From the NCBI RefSeq assembly GCF_958301595.1, contig NZ_CATQJU010000001.1, forward strand, positions 1,426,001 through 1,490,000: 64,000 nucleotides of DNA, written 5' to 3'. Source of the DNA: Porphyromonas vaginalis. GTDB taxonomy: Bacteria; Bacteroidota; Bacteroidia; Bacteroidales; Porphyromonadaceae. The notes under the pieces are model-generated. The model had not been told where the DNA came from. It was given only the letters and a program-made list of their open reading frames with translations, and ran no database searches. Below, piece by piece: positions 41,988-51,625 of the stretch (its first letter is position 1; every line of letters begins with the position of its first letter). A program made the position numbers and the translations under genes.

Positions 41988-42219
41988 CTAAACATCTGAA
42001 ATGCATATTTGAGGCTGGCGAGCTATAAGAAGAAGTGGTTATTTCCAAAATGGAAACAACCACTGCATACTGATCTCTACAAGACACGACTCAGACGAGC
42101 AAAATCAACTTGACTTTGAGAAGTCGCTCAAAGAACAATGCGTAGACACTCCTCGATGAAGCCTTTGTGAACCAGTCCAAAGGCTTCGCAAGGAGCTCTG
42201 AAATTGCTAGCGGGAATGA
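41988..42219. mobile_element. Relic between the two mutL tails
   Basis: 232 bp with no gene. Two strong hairpins: GTGGTT...AACCAC around TTTCC/GGAAA (42035-42063), and GAAGCCTTTG/CAAAGGCTTC (42158-42167 with 42178-42187). Flanked by the 110-bp direct repeat; probably what remains of an element that entered the mutL 3' end. Confidence 0.5.
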
Positions 42220-42222
42220 GGA

Positions 42223-44160
42223 TTAGAACCACTTGTCGATCTCCTCGGAGGTGAGCGAGACCATGATGGAGCGTCCGAGTGGGTCGAACTGCGAGTTGGG
42301 CGTCAGGAAGAGGTCGGAGATGATCTGACTGGGCTGCGCGGCACGTGCGTGGAGTGTGTGGCGCACCAATTCGCTGGCTTGGCGCAGGGCTTCGCTGGAG
42401 AGGAAGAGTTGCGCGAGCTGCGTCGCCTGAGAGAGTTCTGGATCACTCTCTTCACGCTCCAGCTGATCGAGGTACTCGCCGAGCGTCTGGGTGATCATAT
42501 CGGCAACTCCGATGGGGCGGAGCGGTTTGGGTACAGAAGTGATAAGGTAGACGTTTTCGTCTGTGCCTGCAGAGGCTTCTTGCGGGGTGATCTCAAAGCC
42601 GATCTGCCGTAAGCTTTCGACCAACTCGTGGTGCATCGGGTAGATTTCGCTAGGTAGTGACAGCTCCTCGGCAAAGAGTAGTGGCTGCGCCTGATCGGGT
42701 TCGAGCGTGAGGGTGGCGATCTGCTGCTCGTAGTAGATACGTAGCAGCGCGCGATCAATCTGTATGACTGCAAGACGGTCGCTCATCGTGGTGAAGAGGT
42801 AGCGCTCTTGAAAGGTGTAGACCAGATTGGTGCTATTGGCAGCTGGCTGAGCGGGGCTGGCGGAGACCGCAAAGAGTGGATCTGTCGCTGTGGGGACTGC
42901 CCCTGTGGGTTGGCTTGCGGGAAGTGTTGACTCGCCTCGTCGCTGCTGGAAGTCGTCGATAAAGTTTTCCCAATGAGCGGGAGAACCGCTACTCAGCGGG
43001 GAGAGTGGGTCGAGGGGCTGCTGATCGACCGTTTGGATCGCCTTAAAGGGATTGTACTCAGGGTCTATCTGCACGGGCGGTGGCTGGAGCGTACTGCTAC
43101 TCTGTCGTGTGGCATCGTAGGCCGGTATGTCGATTAGCTGGTCGGTGCTAAAGGTGATGGCGGGCATAGCGCTGGTGGTGCTGAGGTGCTCGCGTAGCAC
43201 TACCATGAGGAGCTTGAAGATGGCTTGCTCGTCGAGGAACTTGATCTCCGTCTTGGTCGGATGTATATTGACATCGATGCGACTGGGGTCTACCTGAAAG
43301 TAGATAAAGTAGTTGGGCTGGCTACCTGGCGCGACGAGGTCCTCAAAGACGTTCATGACCGCACGGTGGAAGTAGGGGTGCTTCATGTAGCGTCCATTGA
43401 CAAAGAAGAACTGCTGGGCTCCTCTGCGCTTCGCATCACGAGGCAGGGTAATGAAGCCCGAGACGTTGGCTAGGGGACCCTGGTACTCGATCGGGATGAG
43501 CTGCTTGGAGTAGCTCTTGCCTAGGAGGTCTACGATGCGGTGCTGCAGATCGCTCTTGGGAAGGTTGCGTATGAGCTTGCCCTCGGAGTAGAGGGTGAAG
43601 GCGATCTCGGGATAGACTAGAGCGATGCGCTCGAACTGGCGGTAGATGTGTCGCAGCTCCGTCTCGGAGCCTTTGAGGAAGCGTCGCCGTGCGGGGACGT
43701 TGTAAAAGAGATTCTTCACCGTCATAGAGGTGCCTACCTCGGCAACGGTGGGGGAGGAGCTGATGACCTCGGAGCCGTTGATCAGAAGCTTGTAGCCTAT
43801 GTCGCTGTCGGCCTGTCGTGTGATCAGCTCGATCTGAGCTACTGCCACGATAGAGGCAAGCGCCTCGCCACGAAAGCCCATGGAGCGAAGCGTGAAGAGG
43901 TCGTCGACGGAGGAGATCTTGCTGGTAGCGTGCCGCTCGAAGGCCATACGAGCGTCTAGCGGACTCATACCGACGCCATCATCGATGACACGCATGAGCT
44001 CTTTGCCCGCATCTTGTAGCTCGATGGTTATCTGCGTGGCATGGGCATCGATAGCGTTTTCGACCAGCTCTTTGAGCATAGAGGCTGGTCGCTGGATCAC
44101 TTCACCAGCGGCTATCTGATTGGCAATGCTGTCCGGGAGGAGGTGTATGATTTCGCTCAT
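42223..44160 (-). CDS. mutL: DNA mismatch repair protein MutL
   Basis: A 645-residue mismatch-repair mediator. GHKL ATPase motifs: ELVENAIDA, IDDGVGM, GFRGEALASI and GTSMTVKNLFYNVPARRRFL. The middle linker is Pro/Ser/Ala-rich (about 350-440). The C-terminal dimerisation domain follows, but the DQHxxxxE endonuclease-type motif is replaced by QIDRALLRIYYEQQ, so nicking activity by the usual metal site is doubtful. Its start overlaps the preceding small gene by 4 bp (translational coupling). Its 3' end is duplicated downstream. Confidence 0.95.
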   Translation of the reverse strand: MSEIIHLLPDSIANQIAAGEVIQRPASMLKELVENAIDAHATQITIELQDAGKELMRVIDDGVGMSPLDARMAFERHATSKISSVDDLFTLRSMGFRGEALASIVAVAQIELITRQADSDIGYKLLINGSEVISSSPTVAEVGTSMTVKNLFYNVPARRRFLKGSETELRHIYRQFERIALVYPEIAFTLYSEGKLIRNLPKSDLQHRIVDLLGKSYSKQLIPIEYQGPLANVSGFITLPRDAKRRGAQQFFFVNGRYMKHPYFHRAVMNVFEDLVAPGSQPNYFIYFQVDPSRIDVNIHPTKTEIKFLDEQAIFKLLMVVLREHLSTTSAMPAITFSTDQLIDIPAYDATRQSSSTLQPPPVQIDPEYNPFKAIQTVDQQPLDPLSPLSSGSPAHWENFIDDFQQRRGESTLPASQPTGAVPTATDPLFAVSASPAQPAANSTNLVYTFQERYLFTTMSDRLAVIQIDRALLRIYYEQQIATLTLEPDQAQPLLFAEELSLPSEIYPMHHELVESLRQIGFEITPQEASAGTDENVYLITSVPKPLRPIGVADMITQTLGEYLDQLEREESDPELSQATQLAQLFLSSEALRQASELVRHTLHARAAQPSQIISDLFLTPNSQFDPLGRSIMVSLTSEEIDKWF

Positions 44161-44552
44161 AGGAAGGAGAAGAGGGGACCCTGTCTATAGTATAGTACCC
44201 AGACGATGAAGCCTAAGAGGATGAGCGTCAGGATAGAGCGCAAGATGATGCCCGAGCGGGCGTAGTTGTCTATGCCTCGGTCTCGCTGCTTCTTGAGATG
44301 GCGTGTGCCACCGTAGAGACTCTCCGAGAGACTCTCACGAAACGCTTCGCCAGAGCCATAGTCAGCCGCTACTTGCTTGTCGTGGGCTTTGTTGGCGTCG
44401 TCGCTACTTCCTGCTGCGTCGGAGCCTTCGGCAGCTTCGAGCTCTCGTCTGATCTGCTCGATGCGTCGCTGGAGCTGCTCCTTCTTGGGGTCCCAATAGA
44501 TGGGCTTGTGGTTGAAGTTGCGCGGTTGTCGTGGTCTATATATGAGTCCCAT
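44157..44552 (-). CDS. Conserved small membrane-anchored protein between ostA and mutL
   Basis: A 131-residue protein starting GLIYRPRQPRNFNHKPIYWD, a form I recognise as conserved in Bacteroidota (basic, N-FNHK-IYYD motif), then a helical charged region (KKEQLQRRIEQIRRELEAAEG) and one C-terminal membrane segment (ILRSILTLILLGFIVWVLYY). Function unknown. It overlaps the ostA-like gene by 184 bp in another frame and mutL by 4 bp, so it is tightly embedded in the operon. Confidence 0.75.
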   Translation of the reverse strand: MGLIYRPRQPRNFNHKPIYWDPKKEQLQRRIEQIRRELEAAEGSDAAGSSDDANKAHDKQVAADYGSGEAFRESLSESLYGGTRHLKKQRDRGIDNYARSGIILRSILTLILLGFIVWVLYYRQGPLFSFL

Positions 44553-46495
44553 GAGTATAGAGGTAAAAGGTGTATGTAGCTCTGGAGCGAGTCTGCGGGA
44601 GACTGTACGGAGCTGCTGTCGCTCTCTAGTGGGCGACGTATGTAGATGGAGAGTGGCGTCTCGGCTACGGCCGTCGTGTCGGAGGCTGCCGCAGGCTTAG
44701 CTTCTGCTGGCTTGGGCTTCTCGATGGCTTGCTGGTACTCCTTGTAGAAGGCTTGCCATGCAGCGAGTCCGTCGAAGCCTTGGCTCATCTTGTTGTTTTG
44801 ACCTTGCAGTGTGGCGAGCGAGTCGGTAGACTCTAGCGGTGCTGTGCGGTCGGGGATGACATCTTCAGGCGTGAGCGGACGCTTGTCGCCATGCCACTCG
44901 GCTCCGCTCATCTGACGCAGCTCATCGGTGAGGTCTTGGATCGGGTGGATCGTCCCCTCAGCCTTGCCATGCCAGAGGATGTGGTCGAGCTTGTCATCGG
45001 CAATGTAAACGTCCATCTGCGGGTTTCGCACCTGAGCGAGGGCGTAGTAATGCTTCGCTTTCTCCTGCTGCAGGTAGTAGCGTGACTCTACGTTGGAGCG
45101 ATAGAAGGCGTGGTCGAGCGTGCCTTCACGAAAGTAAGCTTGGATCGTATCGGCCTTGACACGGTCCTGCTTGACCGAATCAATCCAGCGCACGGTCGAG
45201 GCGTTTTGCCAAGCGAAGGCGTGGTCGATCGTATCGTTGGCAAGGTGAGCATAGATGGTGTCACCCTTGAGCTGTGTGGAGTCGTTCCACAAGATAGGAC
45301 TGCCAAAGAGCTTGATGAGCGAGTCTACGGAGAAGTAGTGTATGGAGTCACCGATGGCCTGTATATCCTTGCGGTAGAGGCGCACATCGTGGTACCCCTT
45401 GGTGTACTTGACCTCTAGCGAGTCGGTAGTGCCTGGTGCCGGAGGCAGATTGCGCTTGATGCCCTCCATGATCTGGGCAGACATATATAGGGTGTCCTCC
45501 TCGGAGTAGTCCATGACGTAGGCACGTCCTGTGGCGTAGGTATAGCCATTGGCCTCATCGAGATAGCCGTAGTCGCCGAAGTAGGTTACCTTGTCCTCCT
45601 GGTTGTCTATCACCACATCGTAGAAGGCCTGGCAGATCTGTCTCTTCTTGTCGTAGAGTATCGAGTCTCCCGTCATGGTGCCATCGGGATGCGTGACGAG
45701 CGAGCGATCGAGGAGGATGCTCTGCTCGGTGTCTGTATTGTAAAAGCCACGGTCTGTCTCGATCGTGACTGAGTCTTTGGTCTCTATGAGGGTGGGGCTG
45801 ACGATACGACAGATCGAGGTCTTCGTATTGTAGTGCAGTATGTCGGTGTCGAGGGTAAAGCGGTCGTTCTCTAGGTGCACATCGTTCTGAAAGAGTGCCT
45901 CGTCGGAGCTGGTGTTGTACTCACCATAGATAGAGGTGAGCGTATTGACCGAGTCGGCCAGGGTGCCGAAGTTGTCGTAGTAACCGACCTTTTGGTTGCG
46001 ATCGTAGAAGAGCCTCTCGGTGAAGAGTGTCGTCACATTCTTCGTCAATATCACATTGTCGTGCAGCTCTGCCATAGCGGTCATACCGTCGTATAGCATA
46101 TCTCCAGCGGTGATCGAGATCGAGTCTCCCTCTAGGATCTGCACATGACCGAAGGCGTCAAAGGAATTGGTCGTCTCGTTGAGATTGGCACTGTCGCAAG
46201 TCATGATCCAGCTGCCATGCCTGAGACGCACATTGCCCGTAAGGATGACAATGTCAGGGTGTATCTCCTGATCGTGGCTGAGTACATCGGCATGGTCGAG
46301 GATGATGAGCCGCTTGCCTCGCACCATCGTGGGGGGAGGTGCTGGAGCGTCTGCAACATGAGTGGCGGGGTGTAGCATCGCCGTACCGCCCCATAGAGGT
46401 AGCCCCACAAAGAGTACCAGAGCGACAGCCACTAGCCCGCTGAGGGTGAGTAGTAGTCGCTGTGTAGTGGTCACTTGGTGAGACTGAAAGGACAT
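44369..46495 (-). CDS. OstA/LptA-like lipopolysaccharide-transport protein
   Basis: A 708-residue protein with an N-terminal membrane or signal segment (LLLTLSGLVAVALVLFVGLPL) and OstA-type repeats (ILDHADVLSHD, VILTGNVRLRHG, MTCDSANLNE, ITAGDMLYDG, AELHDNVILTKN), then further repeats of the same beta-jellyroll type to about residue 560. Likely bridges the periplasm for LPS, with the operon partner SurA aiding barrel folding. The last 60-odd residues are Ser/Thr/Pro-rich and overlap the next gene by 184 bp in another frame; they may be a real but unconstrained tail. Confidence 0.85.
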   Translation of the reverse strand: MSFQSHQVTTTQRLLLTLSGLVAVALVLFVGLPLWGGTAMLHPATHVADAPAPPPTMVRGKRLIILDHADVLSHDQEIHPDIVILTGNVRLRHGSWIMTCDSANLNETTNSFDAFGHVQILEGDSISITAGDMLYDGMTAMAELHDNVILTKNVTTLFTERLFYDRNQKVGYYDNFGTLADSVNTLTSIYGEYNTSSDEALFQNDVHLENDRFTLDTDILHYNTKTSICRIVSPTLIETKDSVTIETDRGFYNTDTEQSILLDRSLVTHPDGTMTGDSILYDKKRQICQAFYDVVIDNQEDKVTYFGDYGYLDEANGYTYATGRAYVMDYSEEDTLYMSAQIMEGIKRNLPPAPGTTDSLEVKYTKGYHDVRLYRKDIQAIGDSIHYFSVDSLIKLFGSPILWNDSTQLKGDTIYAHLANDTIDHAFAWQNASTVRWIDSVKQDRVKADTIQAYFREGTLDHAFYRSNVESRYYLQQEKAKHYYALAQVRNPQMDVYIADDKLDHILWHGKAEGTIHPIQDLTDELRQMSGAEWHGDKRPLTPEDVIPDRTAPLESTDSLATLQGQNNKMSQGFDGLAAWQAFYKEYQQAIEKPKPAEAKPAAASDTTAVAETPLSIYIRRPLESDSSSVQSPADSLQSYIHLLPLYSWDSYIDHDNRATSTTSPSIGTPRRSSSSDASSRSDESSKLPKAPTQQEVATTPTKPTTSK

Positions 46496-46560
46496 GAGAC
46501 TCTATAGTCTAATGGGTAGAGATGTGGGTCCGCATCACCTCCTCTGAGGAAGTGTAGGTA

Positions 46561-47979
46561 CTACTTCTTGATCCAACCTGGATAGCGGAAGTCGCACTGC
46601 TGATAGTCAGGGCTGATGCGTATATAAGTACTCTTCTGGTGCTGGACGATCCACTTGTCTAGCTCTTTCTGCTTCTTATCCTGCAGAGCTAGCTGCTTGA
46701 TGAGCTGGAAGTCGGTAGCCATGTCGGCGCGGTGACCTGCGACGCGACGCTTGAGCTTGAGGAGTACGACCTGCGTATTGCCGTTGGCATCTTGAGAGAC
46801 AAAGGCGGGAGAGACATCGCCCACCTGCATCTTGTCCACATAAGAGGCGAAGTCTTGCTGTAGCTCGGACATGGTAAAGAGTGCCGTGCCGTAGCGGTCG
46901 CTCTCGTAGTCTTCGTTGAGGAGGAGACCAAAGTTGTTTTTCGTCTCGTCCACGTTGCTGCATAGGACGACGGCCTCGTCAAAGGAGGTCTTGCCATTGC
47001 GCACCTGCACAGCGACAGAGTCTGCTTTGTTGACGGCTTGCTGTAGTTTGTCAGGAGCCACGCTCGGCTTGAGGAGTATATGACGGAAGTTGATCGTGTT
47101 GTCACGCTTCTCAATAAGCTGTACGATGTGATAGCCCGTGGCGGTGCGTATGATAGGGGAGACCTGCTTGGTATCGGTCAAAGCGAAGACAACCTGGGCA
47201 AACTCAGGCTCTAGAGAGCTACGAGCCACGAAGCCATACTCACCACCACGCAGGGATGTGCGCGAGTCCTGTGAGTAAAGACGTGCTATCGTGGAGAAGT
47301 CGCGACGTCCAGCGAGGATATCTTCGGAGTAGCCTCTGAGCTGCTCTTTGATCTGATCAATAGCTGCCAGCTCGATGTCGGGCGTGATACGAAGTGCTTG
47401 GACCTCGACGACATCTGGTATGTATGGTAAGCTGTCTTGTGGTATCTGAGCGTAGTAGGAGCGGATCTCTGTGGGCGTTACGGCCACTCCCTGGATGATC
47501 TTCTGTTGCATCTGTCGGACGATCTCATTATTGACCGCCATGATGCGTTGCTGCTCACGAATGCTGGAGTAGGGACGGTTGAAGTACTCCTCGAGACGCT
47601 CACGAGAGCCGATCTGCTGCACGAGGCTCTCCATAAAGTTGTCTACAAATCGGTCTACCTTAGTATTATCTACCGAGAAACTATCGATCTTAGCTTGGTT
47701 CAGAAAGAGCATCTGGACAGCTAGTTGCTCCGTGAGGTAGCAGTCAGGGTTTCCCTCGAGAGGCATCCCCTGAGAGCGCATGTAGAGCTTCTGGTTTTCT
47801 ATCTCAGACTTGAGGATAGGCTCATCGCCCACGGTCCATATAACCTCATCGACGACAGATCCTGTGAGGACCTTCTGCTGCGGTGTCTGAGCCGTCAGAG
47901 AGAGGCTAGTCAGCAAAGACAAGAGCATGGATGCTATCATCCAGAGTACGGGTGATGTAGATGATCTATAGGTAGACAT
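46561..47979 (-). CDS. surA: SurA-like periplasmic peptidyl-prolyl isomerase
   Basis: A 472-residue chaperone for outer-membrane proteins. Signal peptide (MIASMLLSLLTSLSLTAQ), SurA N domain (VIWTVGDEPILKSEIENQKL), then two parvulin domains: the first about 185-295 (GGEYGFVARSSLEPEFAQVVFALTD, ATGYHIVQLIEKR) and a degenerate second one (FRHILLKPSVAPDKLQ). It lies between recQ (24 bp upstream) and the OstA-like gene, which also serves outer-membrane assembly. Symbol by family and position. Confidence 0.88.
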   Translation of the reverse strand: MSTYRSSTSPVLWMIASMLLSLLTSLSLTAQTPQQKVLTGSVVDEVIWTVGDEPILKSEIENQKLYMRSQGMPLEGNPDCYLTEQLAVQMLFLNQAKIDSFSVDNTKVDRFVDNFMESLVQQIGSRERLEEYFNRPYSSIREQQRIMAVNNEIVRQMQQKIIQGVAVTPTEIRSYYAQIPQDSLPYIPDVVEVQALRITPDIELAAIDQIKEQLRGYSEDILAGRRDFSTIARLYSQDSRTSLRGGEYGFVARSSLEPEFAQVVFALTDTKQVSPIIRTATGYHIVQLIEKRDNTINFRHILLKPSVAPDKLQQAVNKADSVAVQVRNGKTSFDEAVVLCSNVDETKNNFGLLLNEDYESDRYGTALFTMSELQQDFASYVDKMQVGDVSPAFVSQDANGNTQVVLLKLKRRVAGHRADMATDFQLIKQLALQDKKQKELDKWIVQHQKSTYIRISPDYQQCDFRYPGWIKK

Positions 47980-48003
47980 AAGAGTTGTATTGCTAATGTG
48001 GTC

Positions 48004-50205
48004 TTATTGGTTGCAGGAGAAGATGAGCATAGCGAGTCGTAGCTCCGCCTCGTTGTAGAAGTCTTCGTACTCGCTGATGAGGTCGTCTAGCGTGCATCCT
48101 GGGTGGTCCTCTAGATACTCTTTCAGCTCGTCATAGCTATCCTCGCCTAGCTCGGAGGAGATGAGGTAGTTGAGCTTGACTTTGGTGCCAGACTTGACGA
48201 TACGCTCCAGCTCGGTGAGCAGATCGTCGGTACTGATAGAGTGCGAGATAGCTATGTCCTCAAGGATCACCTGACGGTCTAGCTGCTGTACGATAGAGAT
48301 ATGCTGCTTGGTGTTGTTGGGCAGTGTGCGGATCTTGTAGTCTTCGGGTCGCTCGATCTCATACTCCTCGACATAGTTGCGTATGACACGGACGAACTCC
48401 TCGCCATATCGGTCAGCTTGCTCGACGTTGACACCTGATATGTTCTTAAGCTCAGGCAATGTGATCGGATATAAGGTAGACATCTCCTCAAGAGCAGCAT
48501 CTGGGAAGACCCCATTGGGTCCGAGCCCGAGCTTGATGCTGAGCTTCTTGCGCATATCCTTGAGTATGTTGTATAGAGCGGGATCGGTAGAGGCAGTACG
48601 TCCACGACCTCCAGATACAGAGCTATCCACCTCATCATCATCGTCTAGATCATCATCGTCATCTAGATCTTCCTCTTCGGGAGCTACGATCTTGAACGAG
48701 GTCGGCTTCTTGATAAACTTCTTGCCACTCGGTGTGACGCTCAGGATGCCATAGGTCTCTGTACTCTCGGTCAGGTACTGAAGTACTAATGCGCGCTCTA
48801 CGACCAGCTCCCATACATCTCGTGAGTAGTCGCTGCCTATGCCGTAAGAGTCCAGTTTGTCGTGATGAAAGTCCTCAATAGGAGCGGTGTCGCAACCTAG
48901 GATCACATCGATGACGTGATCTTTCTTAAATTGTTCTTTGAGCTCCAAGACCGTTTGGAGCAGTTGTTTCAAAAGCTCTTTAGCCTCCATTGTTTTTCTG
49001 TTTTTTGCACAATTGTCACACGCTCCACAGTTCTCCTGATCATATCTCTCTCCGAAATAATAGAGCAGATATGCCCGTCGACACATGGGCGTGAGTGCAA
49101 AGGTAGAAGTTTTTGCGAGTAATTGCCTACCTATCTCCTGCTCGGCGATAGGTTTTCCTTGCATAAAGTTCTCCAGCTTCTGTATATCTTTCTCATTATA
49201 AAAGGCTAAGCAATATCCCTCGCCACCATCACGACCTGCACGTCCTGTCTCCTGATAGTAGCCCTCGAGGCTCTTAGGCATGTCGTAGTGTATGACGTAG
49301 CGCACATCGGGCTTGTCGATACCCATGCCAAAGGCTATCGTGGCGACGATCACACGGCACTCCTCGCTCAGGAAAGCATCCTGATTGGCCGAGCGCTCCT
49401 TGGCGTCTAGTCCGGCATGGTAGGGGAGCGCCTTGATGCCGTTCATCTGGAGCAGCTTGGAGAGATTCATCACTTTCTCACGGCTCATGCAGTAGATGAT
49501 ACCGCTCTTGTTGGGTCTCTTGCGGATAAATCGGATGATGCGCGCATTGACATCTTCGCCCTTCTCCTCGACGCTGTAGTAGAGGTTAGGACGGTTGAAG
49601 CTTGACTTAAAGATCCGGCCATCGAGGATGCCCAGATTCTTGCGAATGTCGTGCTCTACCTTAGGCGTTGCCGTCGCTGTCAGCGCGATGATTGGTCTGC
49701 GTCCTATCTCGTCGACTACGGGGCGTATCTTGCGATACTCAGGGCGAAAGTCATGCCCCCACTCGGAGATACAGTGCGCCTCATCGATCGCAAAGAAAGA
49801 GATCTTGACCTGACGGAAGAACTCTATGTTCTCAGCCTTGCCGAGTGACTCGGGAGCCACATAGAGTAGCTTCGTATCACCTGCAGAGACATCTTGGTAG
49901 ACCTGATCCAGCTGAGCTTTATTGAGCGACGAGTTCAGCACGTGCGCTATGTCGTTAGATCCAGTCGTCTCGCGCAGGGCATCGACTTGATTCTTCATCA
50001 GAGCAATCAGCGGGGAGACGATGATCGCCGTCCCCTCCATGATGAGCGCAGGGAGCTGATAGCATAGAGACTTACCGCTACCCGTAGGCATCAAGACAAA
50101 AGTGTCGTGACCCTCTAGCAGGCTTTGGATGATCTCTTTCTGATTACCCTTGAACTCTTCAAAGCCGAAGATCTTACTCAGTAGTTCTGTCAGATTGTGT
50201 GTCAT
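48004..50205 (-). CDS. recQ: ATP-dependent DNA helicase RecQ
   Basis: A 733-residue 3'-5' helicase. Motif I LMPTGSGKSLCYQLPAL, DEAH box FFAIDEAHCISEWGHDFRPEY with aromatic loop, motif V/VI ATIAFGMGIDKPDVRYVIH and YYQETGRAGRDGG, zinc-binding Cys cluster (CRRAYLLYYFGE, CGACDNC), RQC winged helix, a run of Asp/Glu (about 525-545), then HRDC (ILKDMRKKLSIK...) and an extra C-terminal helical part. Acts in recombination repair and fork restart. In the clpP-clpX-recQ-surA run. Confidence 0.95.
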   Translation of the reverse strand: MTHNLTELLSKIFGFEEFKGNQKEIIQSLLEGHDTFVLMPTGSGKSLCYQLPALIMEGTAIIVSPLIALMKNQVDALRETTGSNDIAHVLNSSLNKAQLDQVYQDVSAGDTKLLYVAPESLGKAENIEFFRQVKISFFAIDEAHCISEWGHDFRPEYRKIRPVVDEIGRRPIIALTATATPKVEHDIRKNLGILDGRIFKSSFNRPNLYYSVEEKGEDVNARIIRFIRKRPNKSGIIYCMSREKVMNLSKLLQMNGIKALPYHAGLDAKERSANQDAFLSEECRVIVATIAFGMGIDKPDVRYVIHYDMPKSLEGYYQETGRAGRDGGEGYCLAFYNEKDIQKLENFMQGKPIAEQEIGRQLLAKTSTFALTPMCRRAYLLYYFGERYDQENCGACDNCAKNRKTMEAKELLKQLLQTVLELKEQFKKDHVIDVILGCDTAPIEDFHHDKLDSYGIGSDYSRDVWELVVERALVLQYLTESTETYGILSVTPSGKKFIKKPTSFKIVAPEEEDLDDDDDLDDDDEVDSSVSGGRGRTASTDPALYNILKDMRKKLSIKLGLGPNGVFPDAALEEMSTLYPITLPELKNISGVNVEQADRYGEEFVRVIRNYVEEYEIERPEDYKIRTLPNNTKQHISIVQQLDRQVILEDIAISHSISTDDLLTELERIVKSGTKVKLNYLISSELGEDSYDELKEYLEDHPGCTLDDLISEYEDFYNEAELRLAMLIFSCNQ

Positions 50206-50305
50206 GGTTCGTGAGATTGGTCATCCGGAGAGGCACTGTGATGCGCTCTCCACTGGTGGATTAACGATTACATAGGTGGTGCACTGGTTTGTGGCAGAGG
50301 TAGAT

Positions 50306-51625
50306 TTAGTTTGCTAGAGAGGCAGTCATGCTCGGTGTCACCTTAGAGCGGGCATACTGCTCTGTGATACGTAGCGTCTTGCGCTTCAGAGAGGGTATCT
50401 CGTACATCGCGTCGATCATGATCTTCTCCACGATCGAGCGTAGTCCACGAGCCCCCAGCTTCGTCTCGACAGCGATATGGACGATATACTTGAGAGCCTC
50501 CTCGTCGAAGGTGAGCCGAACGCCATCCATCTCAAAGAGCTTCTGGTACTGCTTCGTGATGGCATTCTTAGGCTCTACGAGGATGCGCAGGAGTGACTCA
50601 CTATCTAGGGCGTCTAGATAGGTGAGGATAGGCAGACGGCCTATGATCTCGGGGATCAAGCCGTAGCGTCGTAGGTCTTGATGAGTAATGTGCGCCAGCA
50701 GATTGTTTTGGATCGTCTGGTAGTCCATCTGCTGCTCCTTATAACCCACCACGCGGGTGTTGAGGCGAGAGCCGATGATCCGCTCTATGCCGTCAAAGGC
50801 GCCAGCACAGATGAAGAGGATCTGCTGCGTATTGACCTGGATAAACTTCTGCTCGGGATGCTTGCGACCACCATAAGGGGGGACGTTGATGACACTCCCC
50901 TCGAGCAGCTTCAGAAGGCCCTGCTGCACCCCCTCACCACTCACATCACGGGTGATGGAGGGGTTGTCGCCCTTGCGTGCTATCTTGTCAATCTCATCGA
51001 TGAAGACGATGCCACGCTCTGCGGCGGCTACGTCGTAGTCGCAGTTTTGCAGTAGGCGAGAGATGATACTCTCTATATCCTCTCCCACATAGCCAGCCTG
51101 CGTCAGGACGGTCGCATCGACCATTGCAAAGGGCACCTGCAGCATACGAGCTATCGACTGCGCTAGAAGTGTCTTACCGCACCCAGTCGGCCCCACCATG
51201 ATGATGTTGCTCTTGGCGATTTCTACATCGTCTAGCTTGGAGCTATCGTCGCTCTTTTCGTCCTTCTCTTGGCTAGCTAAGATACGCTTGTAGTGGTTGT
51301 AGACAGCCACCGAGAGATACTTCTTAGCATCGGTCTGCCCGATCACGTAGCGATCCAGGTAAGCAGCTATCTCCTGCGGCTTGGGCAGCGACTCGTAGGT
51401 GAGTGGCGCAAAGGCAGAGCCCTTGACTCCCTGCTTCTTCTGTTCATTAGGGTCAAGCGTGGGACCAGAGACCAGCCCGTTCTGATAGAGCAAAGCGTAG
51501 ATCTGCTCCGCGCAGTCACTACAGATCTGCGCAGAGCCCTCGGCTCCTATTAGTATAGGCACCTCGCTCTCAGGACGATTGCAGAAAGAGCAGCGACGCT
51601 CTATCGAATTACTTTTCTTTGCCAT
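50306..51625 (-). CDS. clpX: ATP-dependent Clp protease ATP-binding subunit ClpX
   Basis: A 439-residue AAA+ unfoldase that feeds ClpP. N-terminal C4 zinc finger ([26 protein letters not shown]), Walker [15 protein letters not shown], pore loop [10 protein letters not shown], Walker [16 protein letters not shown]-type loop region and sensor 2 [14 protein letters not shown]. Starts 17 bp inside the clpP 3' end, so translation is coupled. Slightly longer N-terminal linker than E. coli ClpX. Confidence 0.96.
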   Translation of the reverse strand: MAKKSNSIERRCSFCNRPESEVPILIGAEGSAQICSDCAEQIYALLYQNGLVSGPTLDPNEQKKQGVKGSAFAPLTYESLPKPQEIAAYLDRYVIGQTDAKKYLSVAVYNHYKRILASQEKDEKSDDSSKLDDVEIAKSNIIMVGPTGCGKTLLAQSIARMLQVPFAMVDATVLTQAGYVGEDIESIISRLLQNCDYDVAAAERGIVFIDEIDKIARKGDNPSITRDVSGEGVQQGLLKLLEGSVINVPPYGGRKHPEQKFIQVNTQQILFICAGAFDGIERIIGSRLNTRVVGYKEQQMDYQTIQNNLLAHITHQDLRRYGLIPEIIGRLPILTYLDALDSESLLRILVEPKNAITKQYQKLFEMDGVRLTFDEEALKYIVHIAVETKLGARGLRSIVEKIMIDAMYEIPSLKRKTLRITEQYARSKVTPSMTASLAN

